This document shows, in pieces, positions 9,173 through 17,701 of a stretch of 64,000 bases of DNA. The DNA comes from UTCHB3 sp008363265 (GTDB taxonomy: Bacteria > Bacteroidota > Ignavibacteria > Ignavibacteriales > Ignavibacteriaceae). Within the stretch, counting starts at the first letter, position 1; each line of letters starts with the position of its first letter. The translations under genes were made by a program, and so were the position numbers. Location: assembly GCA_045863055.1 (NCBI GenBank), contig BTUW01000003.1:124001-188000 (forward strand). The letters run 5' to 3'. Under the pieces are notes generated by a model. It was not told the origin of the DNA. It did no database searches and was given only the letters and a program-made list of their open reading frames with translations.

Positions 9173-10203
9173 ACTGAAAATGTGATCCTGTTCTTTGAAA
9201 TGAGCGATTCGATCTTTTTCATAACTCTCTCAAGGGGCAGGTCCCTGAAGCATTCGTGAGACCTGTTACACTCGAGAAGGTTACAGCAGATGCAGTCGAG
9301 TTCATCGAGCCTTACGGTTTCATGCTTCGCGCCGAATGGTCCTTGAAGCGCAGGATCGGTTGGGCCGTGCAGGGCAAGTACAGGCACTCCCAGTGACGAG
9401 ATAAAGTGCATCGGCCCGCTGTCATTGGCCACAGCAAGTTTACAATTGAGAGCGAGTGCTCCCATCTGCAGGAAAGTGCTTTCAGGTGCCAGTATGGCGT
9501 TTCCTCCCATCAGTTCAACTATTTTTTCCGCTTCCTGCAGATCACCTTTCCCCCAAAGAACAAGGCTCTTCACCTTGAATCTTTCGCAAATTTCATTCCC
9601 GATCTCCGCAAACTTTTCAGGATCACAACGCTTCGATGCCCAACCGCCACCTGGCACCAGTGCTACAAACGGACCCTGATGATCAAGTGCTGAAAAATAT
9701 TCCTCTGCCCACAGTTTTTCAGGCGCGGGTACCGCGGTGATCGTCTCCCGGCTCACGACCGGGACCCCGATAGATTCCAGAAACCTGAGGTGAAGGTCTC
9801 CGGCATGGTGAACACCCCTCTCGGGCGGTCCGAACAGATTGTATGCGTATTTTCTTCCGCGGTAAGGGAATCCGGCCCTGAACCTCGCTCCACTGGCGAA
9901 TGTCAGCTGAGCTGACTTCGGATTGGAATACATATCGATCACAAGATCATATTTCCGTCTTCTTATCAGCATTATCTTTCTGAAAAGTTCTGTTCCACGG
10001 TTTCCATCGAATACGATCACGTCGTTTATCAACCCGGTGTCCCGCAACAATGGCGCGGAAGGTTTTTCGGTCAGAAAATCGATCGCAGCATCAGGATACC
10101 TCGCCTTAAGGTTCTTAAGAACCACGGTGCTGAGAATTACATCACCGATTCCCCTGAATTTGATCAATAAAATCCGGTTGACCGGGCTTTTTGCTGTAAG
10201 CAT
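9169..10203 (-). CDS. Glycosyltransferase family 9 (heptosyltransferase-like), copy 1
   Basis: This 344-residue GT9 transferase is the first gene of the leftward operon. It starts with NRILLIKFRGIGDVILSTVVLKNLKARYPDA, has the middle motif FVALVPGGGWASKRC and the late NDSGPMHFISSLGVPVLALHGPTDP block that is diagnostic of heptosyltransferases. A Cys-containing tail (CICCNLLECNRSHEC) resembles that of copy 3. Expected role: transfer of heptose to lipid A-core from ADP-heptose. Copies 1-3 are similar in fold but clearly divergent in sequence, so they probably add successive sugars rather than being recent duplicates. Confidence 0.88.
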   Translation of the reverse strand: MLTAKSPVNRILLIKFRGIGDVILSTVVLKNLKARYPDAAIDFLTEKPSAPLLRDTGLINDVIVFDGNRGTELFRKIMLIRRRKYDLVIDMYSNPKSAQLTFASGARFRAGFPYRGRKYAYNLFGPPERGVHHAGDLHLRFLESIGVPVVSRETITAVPAPEKLWAEEYFSALDHQGPFVALVPGGGWASKRCDPEKFAEIGNEICERFKVKSLVLWGKGDLQEAEKIVELMGGNAILAPESTFLQMGALALNCKLAVANDSGPMHFISSLGVPVLALHGPTDPALQGPFGAKHETVRLDELDCICCNLLECNRSHECFRDLPLERVMKKIESLISKNRITFSV

Positions 10204-10287
10204 ATCTGATTTTCTAAACCTTGTTCATATATTTCACCGTTGCAAATCTATAAATTCTGAGCAAGTTATACAATTTTTGAAGCCCTG

Positions 10288-11148
10288 ATGCCTACCGTTC
10301 TTGAAATACTTGACGTCTCCGCCAAATTCCTTGAAGATAAAGGGATCGAATCGCCGCGACTGAATGCCGACCTCCTCATGGCACATGTACTGAATTGCCG
10401 CCGGCTCGATCTTTATCTGATGTTCGACCGTCCCTTGAAAGAAAATGAAATTGAAAACTACCGCGGTTGCATCCGCAGAAGGATAAAATTTGAGCCGCTT
10501 CAGTACATTGTCGGTAATGTTGAATTCTTTGGACTTACCCTCGATGTCACCCCGGCTGTTCTTATCCCGCGTCAGGAAACTGAACTTTTGGTCGAAATTA
10601 TAATTAATGAGAACAAAGGGAAGGAAGGGCTCAGGGTGCTTGATCTCGGAACAGGTAGCGGCAATATTGCTATCGCCCTTGCGAAAAACCTCCCCAAAAG
10701 CTCCGTTATTGCAGTTGATATCAGTCCTGATTCGTTGGAAATTGCCACTCTTAATGCGAAGAAAAATGGAGTGGAGGGCATTGAGTTTACCTTCTCCGAT
10801 ATGGGACAATTCATTAATGATGCGGTGGCAGAGGGCCATAGATTCGATCTGATAATCTCAAATCCCCCGTATGTATCTGAGGCCGACTATTCCGTTGTGC
10901 AGGAGGAAGTGGCTAAATATGAGCCATCAATTGCGGTAACCGACTTTTCCGACGGCTACAAATTTCACAAGGGGATCATCTCCGGATCAGGGAAGATCCT
11001 CGATGGAAACGGGAGCATCTATCTCGAAATGGCCTTGGGACAGGACCAAAAACTTAAGGAAATGATGCAGGATGCGGGACTGGAAGAGATTGAGATATAC
11101 AAGGATTACAACAGGATCAACAGATTTATCCGGGGGATAAGGCACTAA
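10288..11148 (+). CDS. prmC: Peptide chain release factor glutamine methyltransferase PrmC
   Basis: PrmC methylates the Gln of the GGQ motif in release factors RF1/RF2. The 286-residue protein has the N-terminal helical domain, the central linker with VTPAVLIPRQETELLVE, the SAM loop VLDLGTGSGNIAIALA and the catalytic ISNPPYV motif. All are standard for PrmC/HemK. It opens a rightward operon in which genes overlap or abut: the stop shares a base with the next start (TAATG). Confidence 0.95.
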   Translation: MPTVLEILDVSAKFLEDKGIESPRLNADLLMAHVLNCRRLDLYLMFDRPLKENEIENYRGCIRRRIKFEPLQYIVGNVEFFGLTLDVTPAVLIPRQETELLVEIIINENKGKEGLRVLDLGTGSGNIAIALAKNLPKSSVIAVDISPDSLEIATLNAKKNGVEGIEFTFSDMGQFINDAVAEGHRFDLIISNPPYVSEADYSVVQEEVAKYEPSIAVTDFSDGYKFHKGIISGSGKILDGNGSIYLEMALGQDQKLKEMMQDAGLEEIEIYKDYNRINRFIRGIRH

Positions 11149-11597
11149 TGAGAGCACTTGTACAACGTGTATCTGAAGGCGGGGTTTATATTTCGGATCC
11201 ACCTCATACGGCTGAAATTGGTCACGGTATGGTTATCCTGCTTGGTGTCAAGGAAGGTGACAGCAACCAGGATGTAATATTCACTGCCGACAAATGCTCA
11301 AACCTCAGAATATTCGAAGACGACCAGGGGAAAATGAACATCTCCATCAAGGAGACAGGCGGAGAAGTGCTGGTGATCTCACAGTTCACCTTGTATGGTG
11401 AAACTGCGCGGGGTAACCGTCCGGGATTTTCCCTCGCCGCACGTCCCGATATCGCAAACGAATTGTATGAAAAATTCGTTGAACGGATGAAGGTCAATCT
11501 GGGCGCCGAAAAAGTTAAAACCGGTGTTTTTCAGGCTATGATGTCGGTCAAGATCATCAACGACGGTCCTGTCACCCTTATAGTGGAATCAAAATAA
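11148..11597 (+). CDS. dtd: D-aminoacyl-tRNA deacylase Dtd
   Basis: Dtd hydrolyses D-amino acids, and mischarged glycine, from tRNA. The 149-residue protein has the N-terminal MRALVQRVSEGGV, the active-site SQFTLYGET motif and the C-terminal DGPVTLIVES segment that holds the Gly-cisPro element. Length matches the family (about 145-150). Its start overlaps the prmC stop by one base, so translation is probably coupled. Confidence 0.95.
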   Translation: MRALVQRVSEGGVYISDPPHTAEIGHGMVILLGVKEGDSNQDVIFTADKCSNLRIFEDDQGKMNISIKETGGEVLVISQFTLYGETARGNRPGFSLAARPDIANELYEKFVERMKVNLGAEKVKTGVFQAMMSVKIINDGPVTLIVESK

Positions 11598-12542
11598 ATG
11601 CAACCGAAGAAGTGCGTAGGATCGATCGCGCTCATCTTCATTGACGGTATCGGGATCGGCGAACCCGATCCTGCAAAAAATCCTTTCTTCTCGTATCCCT
11701 TCAAACTATTTAAAGATATTTTCGATCAAGCACCTCACGCGGGCAATGTCCCGTTAACCTCGAACACAGGAGTGCTTTTCCCTGTTGATGCTTCACATGG
11801 TTTCCCCGGATATCCGCAAAGCGGCACGGGCCAGCTCTCTATCTTTGGTGGATTCGATGCGATAAAGGAGTTTGGCGGACACTTCGGACCGTATGCCCCG
11901 CTTTCTCTGATCGACAGAATATACAATTCCAACCTCTTCAAAGATGCCATTCAAAAGGGTTACTCATTCCGGTTCATGAACGCCTATCCCCGACCCTTTT
12001 TTAATTATATTCGTAAGAAGCCCAGAAGATTGAATGTAACTGCACACTGCATGATCTCATCAGGTTCTACTTTCAATCAGGCCAAGCATGTCCATAAAAA
12101 ACAAGCACTTACGGCCGAGATAACAAACTATCGCTGGAAGCAGAAACTCGGTTCAAAAGTACCTGAATTAACTCCCGAGGAGGCTGCACGGGTGTTCAAA
12201 AGGAACTTGAAAAAAACGGACCTCTCGGTGTTCGAATATTATCTGACCGACTATGCAGGACATAGAAGGTACGATGGCCATGTCCATGATCTTTGCGAGA
12301 TCCTCGACAGGTTCCTGTCTCATCTGATCACCCAATTTGATAACGGCAATGATACCCTTCTGATCTGCTCCGACCACGGTAATTTCGAGGATATATCCAT
12401 CAAAACCCATACCCTGAACCCTTCAATGTTCATGGCTTTCGGTAAATATGCTCTTGACGCAGGGCGCGAGATCAAAAACCTGACCCACATCAAGGATTTC
12501 ATCTTCAATATATTGCATAAGGATGAAAAAACTCAGGCTTGA
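11598..12542 (+). CDS. Alkaline-phosphatase-superfamily metalloenzyme, phosphoglycerate-mutase-like
   Basis: The 314-residue protein has the metal-binding pattern of the iPGM/alkaline phosphatase superfamily: LIFIDGIGIGEPD at the N-terminus (first metal Asp), PQSGTGQLSIFGG where the nucleophile Ser/Thr is expected, YLTDYAGHRRYDGHVHD, and LICSDHGNFED followed by a His (KTHTLNP). It is far shorter than the 510-residue GpmI and lacks that enzyme's second domain, so it is unlikely to be the glycolytic mutase. The real substrate is unknown. It abuts dtd and its last 20 bases overlap comEC. Confidence 0.75.
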   Translation: MQPKKCVGSIALIFIDGIGIGEPDPAKNPFFSYPFKLFKDIFDQAPHAGNVPLTSNTGVLFPVDASHGFPGYPQSGTGQLSIFGGFDAIKEFGGHFGPYAPLSLIDRIYNSNLFKDAIQKGYSFRFMNAYPRPFFNYIRKKPRRLNVTAHCMISSGSTFNQAKHVHKKQALTAEITNYRWKQKLGSKVPELTPEEAARVFKRNLKKTDLSVFEYYLTDYAGHRRYDGHVHDLCEILDRFLSHLITQFDNGNDTLLICSDHGNFEDISIKTHTLNPSMFMAFGKYALDAGREIKNLTHIKDFIFNILHKDEKTQA

Positions 12543-15030
12543 TGATCTGAAGTATTTCCCCGCGATCCTCGCTGCCCCGGCGATGGCTCTCGGCATCCTG
12601 TTCAACGATCAGTATCCCCTTCCTTTCTGGTTTCTTACTTTGGTCGCCCTTGCGGCACTCATTCTGATGCTGCTGCTTTCAGTGGCAGAGAAACGTAAGA
12701 TGATTCCCGCGCTAAGCGTAACAACCGCCTTTTTTGTCGGAGGGGCAACAATCGTCTTCTCAAATTCCGGATTCAATCCTGACCCACTCGGGAAATTGAG
12801 ACAATCGGATGTTCACCTGACAGCCGGGATCGCCGAGATCAGGGAGATGAACCGGGAGAGAATATCTTTCACCGGATACGTTTCGTCTTTGAACTATGAC
12901 ACAACATGGAAGCAAATCTCAGGTGACAAAAAGATCAAATTCTCCAAGACCAAAATTCTAAAATTCGGATCACCTGTAAAATTCATCTTTGATATTCGCG
13001 ATCCGGATATTTCAGTTTTTCACAGACTTCAGCATGAACTGGAACCCGGACGTGACATCACACTTTCAGGCAGTTATTTCAAACCATTGAACAGACGAAA
13101 TCCTGGTGGGTTCGACTATGCTGCCTATCTTAAGCGACAGCACATACCTGCCTCAATTCATGTCTATACCGATTCTCTTATCACAATTAAAGGCAGTCGT
13201 GACCCTGTATCCGGTACGATCTATAACCTAAGAAGAAGTGTCGCCGGTGTGATCGACAGCCTTCATGATGCAAAGACCGCCGCGATCCTGAAAGGCCTGA
13301 TAATCGCCGACAGGTCATCGATTGACCCCGAAACGATCAATAATTACATCGATACCGGCATCGCCCATATTCTCGCCGTATCAGGCTTCAACGTTGGAGT
13401 TATCTACCTTCTTACCCTGCTTCTTTTTCAGAAACTGAAACCCCTGAGCAGGGGTGGAGAGATGGCTGCCCGGCTGATTATCCTCTTCCTTTTCCTGGTT
13501 ATCACCCAGTTCCAGATCACCGTTGTCCGCGCGGTACTGATGTTCACCGTTCACTCACTGCTGAAATTCTCAGGTCGCGAATCCAACGGATGGAACACTC
13601 TTTCAATCACAGCAATTTTAGTTCTTTTCTTCGATCCTCAGGATCTTTTTAGCACAAGCTTTCAGCTTTCCGTGGCAGCAGTGGCCGGACTTTTTATTTC
13701 AGAGGCCATGAAAGCGGAAATACTCCGCTCAGTCTACACTGCGATCGCGGGTATGAGATCAGGATCGAAAACTTTACTCGAGAGCATAACCAGATCAAGA
13801 TTGTTCAGGGGAGGATTCGAACTTGTGATAGTAACACTGTTCGTGCAGATCTTTATGCTGCCATTCCTGATCAGTTACTTTGGCAAAGTAACACTTCTCT
13901 CAATCCCCGCTAACATTGCAGGCGTTCCCCTCTCCTCGTTCATGCTTATTAACGGGATACTTACGATATTTATCTCACTTTTAAGTACGCCCGTAGCTCT
14001 TTTTACGGCAGGTGTGTCATCAGCGGCAAACCAACTGATCAATTTTGCAGTCACCACGCTGAAAAACACCGGGTGGGGCAATATTGAGATCGCCGATCAT
14101 ACACCTTTCGAGGCGGTTCTATTCTACTTGTTGATAGCTTTTGCGGTAATTCTAATTTCAGCCAAAAAAAGCCTGCTCTGGCGCACTTTTGTGGTATCGG
14201 CAACCGGCATTTTCATCGTGTTGTCGCATCTGCTGTTGCGGACACCAATTCTTGAAGAAGGAAAGGCATATCTGATCGCTATTGATGTCGGACAGGGTGA
14301 CAGTTTTCTGCTGCGTAATTCAAAAGGTGAGACATGGATGATAGATGCCGGACCCGTTTCAAAGCGATTCGATTCGGGGGAAAGAACAGTTCTCCCCCTT
14401 CTCAAAAGACTGGGGATCGATTCGATCTCGCTTGCTTTTGTCTCCCATTACGATTCTGATCATGCCGGCGGGATGCTCTCTCTGGTCAGATCAGGGAGGA
14501 TTAAAAAACTTTTGATTCCTCCACCCGACTCTTCTGACGTAACGGATCTCGCTTTTTTCAACCTTTTCAGAAGGCTTGCATCCCCGGTGATCCTACGCGA
14601 CAGCTCGCGTTTCACATCCGGCGATCTTGATCTGATCACTCACCTCAATGCCCCCACGCCTGATATGGAGAGTAACGCGAGAAGTGCCGTCTTCATGACC
14701 ACTCTGAAAGGCGTAAAAATACTCTTTACAGGTGACCTCGACAAAAAGGGAGAGAAGACATTGATCGGAAAAAAGTTAAATTTGGAGTGTGATTTATTGA
14801 AAATAAGTCACCATGGCAGTAATTCCGGAACGTCAGATCTATTTCTTTATAAAGTAAAACCACGGATTGCTGTTATCAGTGCAGGACTTGGAAACAGATA
14901 CCGACACCCTCACCCCCTGGTGCTTGAACGGCTCGGAGAAGGTGGCACTACAATTCTTAGGACAGACCTCGAAGGTTGCATCATAATTCAGTTAGACAGT
15001 GAGAAAATTTCTCAGATAGATTGGAGATAG
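12523..15030 (+). CDS. comEC: ComEC/Rec2-family DNA internalisation protein
   Basis: ComEC forms the inner-membrane channel that brings single-stranded DNA into the cell during natural transformation. The 835-residue protein has all three parts: N-terminal membrane helices with a DUF4131 OB-like region, the Competence-domain helices (IAHILAVSGFNVGVIYLLTLLLF), and a C-terminal metallo-beta-lactamase domain (AIDVGQGDSFLLRN, VSHYDSDHAGGM, LKISHHGSNSGT). The MBL metal motif HxxSDHAGG is intact, suggesting an active nuclease-like domain. No other competence gene is nearby. The start at 12523 overlaps the previous gene by 20 bp. Confidence 0.93.
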   Translation: MKKLRLDDLKYFPAILAAPAMALGILFNDQYPLPFWFLTLVALAALILMLLLSVAEKRKMIPALSVTTAFFVGGATIVFSNSGFNPDPLGKLRQSDVHLTAGIAEIREMNRERISFTGYVSSLNYDTTWKQISGDKKIKFSKTKILKFGSPVKFIFDIRDPDISVFHRLQHELEPGRDITLSGSYFKPLNRRNPGGFDYAAYLKRQHIPASIHVYTDSLITIKGSRDPVSGTIYNLRRSVAGVIDSLHDAKTAAILKGLIIADRSSIDPETINNYIDTGIAHILAVSGFNVGVIYLLTLLLFQKLKPLSRGGEMAARLIILFLFLVITQFQITVVRAVLMFTVHSLLKFSGRESNGWNTLSITAILVLFFDPQDLFSTSFQLSVAAVAGLFISEAMKAEILRSVYTAIAGMRSGSKTLLESITRSRLFRGGFELVIVTLFVQIFMLPFLISYFGKVTLLSIPANIAGVPLSSFMLINGILTIFISLLSTPVALFTAGVSSAANQLINFAVTTLKNTGWGNIEIADHTPFEAVLFYLLIAFAVILISAKKSLLWRTFVVSATGIFIVLSHLLLRTPILEEGKAYLIAIDVGQGDSFLLRNSKGETWMIDAGPVSKRFDSGERTVLPLLKRLGIDSISLAFVSHYDSDHAGGMLSLVRSGRIKKLLIPPPDSSDVTDLAFFNLFRRLASPVILRDSSRFTSGDLDLITHLNAPTPDMESNARSAVFMTTLKGVKILFTGDLDKKGEKTLIGKKLNLECDLLKISHHGSNSGTSDLFLYKVKPRIAVISAGLGNRYRHPHPLVLERLGEGGTTILRTDLEGCIIIQLDSEKISQIDWR

Positions 15031-15037
15031 TTTACAT

Positions 15038-16177
15038 TTGCTAACGATCGGTTTTCTCGGTGGCGGTCAACTCGCCAAAATGTCAGCGCTCGCTGCTTAC
15101 AGGCTCGGCTTTAAGGTCGCGGTATTCGAATCAATCGCGGACTCACCTGCGGGTATGATGACAAAATTAGACTTTACAGGAAGTCTTTCCGATGACAAAC
15201 GGCTGGCCGAATTCGCCTCTGTCTGCGATATTATCACCCTCGAAAACGAATTCATCGATCCTGACAGGCTTCGGTTCATCGAATCGCTGGGGAAACCCGT
15301 CTTCCCGTCACCTGAAACTATTGAGTTTATTCAAGACAAGCTGGTCCAGAAAGAAACACTCAGAAAAAGCGGCCTCCCCGTCCCCGACTTTGTTCCGGTA
15401 TCAGAGAATGATACATATACAGGCATTTCAAAACTTCTGGGCCCTGACTTTATACTGAAATCCAGAAAAATGGGGTACGATGGTTACGGGAACCACTTCG
15501 TAAGAAATGAAGCCGATATGATCGAAGGGATGAAAAAACTTACAAAACGCCACGCTTCCGTGATGGCTGAGAAGGTCATCAATTTCACAAAAGAACTGGC
15601 TGTAATGGTAGCGGTCAATTCCCACGAGGTGGGCGTTTATCCTGTCGTGGAAACGATCCAGGAGCACCACATTTGCAAATTTGTAATTGCTCCCGCGGTA
15701 ATTCCGCAAGTCATCGCAGACAAGGCAGCCAGAATCGCCTCGGAGGCGGTAAGAAGTGTTAAAGGAAAAGGAATTTTCGGTGTCGAACTGTTTCTCACTT
15801 CCGATGATGAAATTCTTGTAAATGAAATGGCGCCACGTCCGCACAACTCGGGGCACTATACAATTGAAGGATGCATTACTTCACAGTTTGAGAATCACAT
15901 AAGGGCAATTCTCGAGCTCCCGCTCGGCAACACATGGCTCGTTAAACCATGCTCGATAATGGTTAACACCCTTGGTAAACATGATGGTGAAGGAAAGATT
16001 TTTAACCTTTCAGAAATTCTGTTCAATCCTGATGCCCATCTACACTTCTACGGCAAGACCACTTCACGAAAAGGAAGGAAAATGGGGCATATAACAATGA
16101 ATGGTGATGACCCGGCTAAAATATTGAAAGAACTGACCCTGTTGGAAAAAAAGATCAAGATTGGAAAGGATATTTAG
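15038..16177 (+). CDS. purK: 5-(carboxyamino)imidazole ribonucleotide synthase PurK
   Basis: PurK carboxylates AIR to N5-CAIR with ATP and bicarbonate in de novo purine synthesis. The 379-residue ATP-grasp protein starts TIGFLGGGQLAKM and holds FILKSRKMGYDGYG, VNEMAPRPHNSGHYTIEGC and LGKHDG motifs. The start is a TTG at 15038; GGAG lies 11 nt upstream inside the end of comEC, and no ATG fits the conserved N-terminal strand. It is directly followed by purE with no gap, the usual pair for the two-step bacterial route. Confidence 0.95.
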   Translation: MLTIGFLGGGQLAKMSALAAYRLGFKVAVFESIADSPAGMMTKLDFTGSLSDDKRLAEFASVCDIITLENEFIDPDRLRFIESLGKPVFPSPETIEFIQDKLVQKETLRKSGLPVPDFVPVSENDTYTGISKLLGPDFILKSRKMGYDGYGNHFVRNEADMIEGMKKLTKRHASVMAEKVINFTKELAVMVAVNSHEVGVYPVVETIQEHHICKFVIAPAVIPQVIADKAARIASEAVRSVKGKGIFGVELFLTSDDEILVNEMAPRPHNSGHYTIEGCITSQFENHIRAILELPLGNTWLVKPCSIMVNTLGKHDGEGKIFNLSEILFNPDAHLHFYGKTTSRKGRKMGHITMNGDDPAKILKELTLLEKKIKIGKDI

Positions 16178-16672
16178 ATGAAGAACCCGAATCCGCTGGT
16201 TGGTATAATTATGGGCAGCGACTCCGATCTCCCTGTCATGTCGGAAGCCGCGAAAGTTCTGGAAGAGTTCGGAGTGGAGTATGAGATCAATATCGTTTCT
16301 GCCCACCGTACCCCGGAACTTATGGCTGATTACGCCTCGAACGCCCATAAAAAAGGGCTGAGAGTGATAATCGCAGGAGCGGGGGGCGCAGCTCATCTTC
16401 CCGGAATGACCGCCGCCTACTCTCCCCTCCCGGTAATAGGGGTTCCGGTAAAGCTTAAATCACTCGACGGGCTCGATTCTCTTCTTTCGATCGTTCAGAT
16501 GCCTGGTGGAGTACCCGTTGCAACAGTGGCAATTAATCAGGCCAGGAACGCGGGACTGCTCGCTGTCCAGATTCTCGCAACTTCGAATGAGAGTCTAATG
16601 CAGAAGATGATCGACTTTAAAAATTCATTAACTGAAATGGTTCTCGAAAAGAACAGAAATCTTAAAGTTTAG
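16178..16672 (+). CDS. purE: N5-carboxyaminoimidazole ribonucleotide mutase PurE
   Basis: PurE converts N5-CAIR, the PurK product, to CAIR. The 164-residue protein has VGIIMGSDSDLPVMSEAAKVL, the SAHRTPE active-site loop and IIAGAGGAAHLPGM, all diagnostic of class I PurE. It is the last gene of the prmC-purE operon. Its TAG stop overlaps the TAA stop of the convergent LD-carboxypeptidase in the four bases TTAG, leaving no room for a normal terminator. Confidence 0.96.
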   Translation: MKNPNPLVGIIMGSDSDLPVMSEAAKVLEEFGVEYEINIVSAHRTPELMADYASNAHKKGLRVIIAGAGGAAHLPGMTAAYSPLPVIGVPVKLKSLDGLDSLLSIVQMPGGVPVATVAINQARNAGLLAVQILATSNESLMQKMIDFKNSLTEMVLEKNRNLKV

Positions 16673-17592
16673 TCGACAGCACTTTCAGAGTAAAAGACAC
16701 TTCCCCTATCGGAATCGATCTCCATTTTGATCCCGAATGGTACAGTAAAGAGATCGTTTATATGCCCGAATGGAAAGTTTGTGATCACAGGTTTGTTGAT
16801 CATCGAAATGTAATCCTCAAAAACTTCCGATTGGGTTAATGTGGGTCCATCACCCGCGTCACCCTCGGTAAACTTTCCGAAGACAAATCCTGCTGCTTTT
16901 TCGAAATACCCGGCCAGGCGCAGCATGTTCAGGAACCTGTCGATCCTGTAAGGCGGTTCGGAAACATCCTCGAAAAAGAAAATCTTGCCATTGGGATCAG
17001 GCAGAAAACTGCTACCCATTATTCCGCAATAAACTGCAAGATTACCTCCGGCTGAGATGCCGGCCGTGCTTCCTTTTCTGTTGCCACCCATTTTTTCCCC
17101 CTCCGGAACCGGGACCTCTCCCTGCCAGCCCCCGGAGACGATCTTAAAATAATTCTCGATCGTGTAATTCGAAATATCATTTACCATGTCGACAGCTGCC
17201 ATCGGTCCGGAGAAAGTAACCAGTGAGGCTTTCGACATCATTGCCGTCTGGAGCGTTGTTATATCACTGTATCCGGTGAATATCTTTGGATTGCGGCCGA
17301 TAAGATCATAATCAAGCATTGGAAGCAGTCTCCCTGCCCCATAACCGCCCCTCAAAGAGATCACTGCCTTCACGTTTTCATCAGCAAATGCAGCATGTAT
17401 GTCCGATGTTCTTTCTTCATCACTTCCGGCAAGATATCCCCTCTGCTTTCCCGAGTTCGGCATCACCAATGTTCTGAATCCCCTATCGTTCAGAAATTTT
17501 ATCCCTGCTTCAACCCTTTCAGGTTTCGAAGGTGCTGAGGCAGGTGTTAGCAGGGCTATCAGGTCGCCTTCTTTTAATCTCTTTGGCTTCAT
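16669..17592 (-). CDS. LD-carboxypeptidase, peptidase family S66
   Basis: S66 enzymes cleave the terminal D-Ala of murein tetrapeptides during peptidoglycan recycling (LdcA) or degrade microcin C (MccF). Visible family features are LIALLTPASAPS at the start, the nucleophile Ser in FTGYSDITTLQ, FFEDVSEPPYRIDRFLNML with the catalytic Glu, and TNFPFGHI with the catalytic His. The ATG at 17592 is preferred to a TTG four codons upstream. Length (about 307) is typical. With no microcin genes nearby, murein recycling is the likelier role. Confidence 0.9.
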   Translation of the reverse strand: MKPKRLKEGDLIALLTPASAPSKPERVEAGIKFLNDRGFRTLVMPNSGKQRGYLAGSDEERTSDIHAAFADENVKAVISLRGGYGAGRLLPMLDYDLIGRNPKIFTGYSDITTLQTAMMSKASLVTFSGPMAAVDMVNDISNYTIENYFKIVSGGWQGEVPVPEGEKMGGNRKGSTAGISAGGNLAVYCGIMGSSFLPDPNGKIFFFEDVSEPPYRIDRFLNMLRLAGYFEKAAGFVFGKFTEGDAGDGPTLTQSEVFEDYISMINKPVITNFPFGHINDLFTVPFGIKMEIDSDRGSVFYSESAVD

Positions 17593-17636
17593 TCGTTGTC
17601 TCAAATATTAATTTATCGTAAACATTGTTTTCTGTA

Positions 17637-17667
17637 TTGATTAGCAGTTCACTTATCAGTAATTTTG
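17637..17667 (+). promoter_or_regulatory. Candidate promoter for the sugar-biosynthesis cluster
   Basis: TTG at 17637-17639 and TAATTTTG at 17660-17667, followed by C, are separated by 20 nt. This fits the Bacteroidetes -33/-7 arrangement (TTTG and TAnnTTTGC). It lies 34 nt before the TTG start of the GT-B gene and would drive the whole 17702-23999 cluster. Assigned by consensus match only. Confidence 0.5.
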
Positions 17668-17701
17668 CTAACTCTCTTTTAAATTTAAGGTTAAAATTGC
17701 T

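Noticed and set aside
12523..15030. Evidence of a full natural competence locus
   Set aside because: Only comEC is present; no comEA, comF, dprA or pilus genes are adjacent.
16669..17592. MccF microcin self-immunity protein
   Set aside because: Same S66 family, but there are no microcin synthesis genes nearby; murein LD-carboxypeptidase is more likely.
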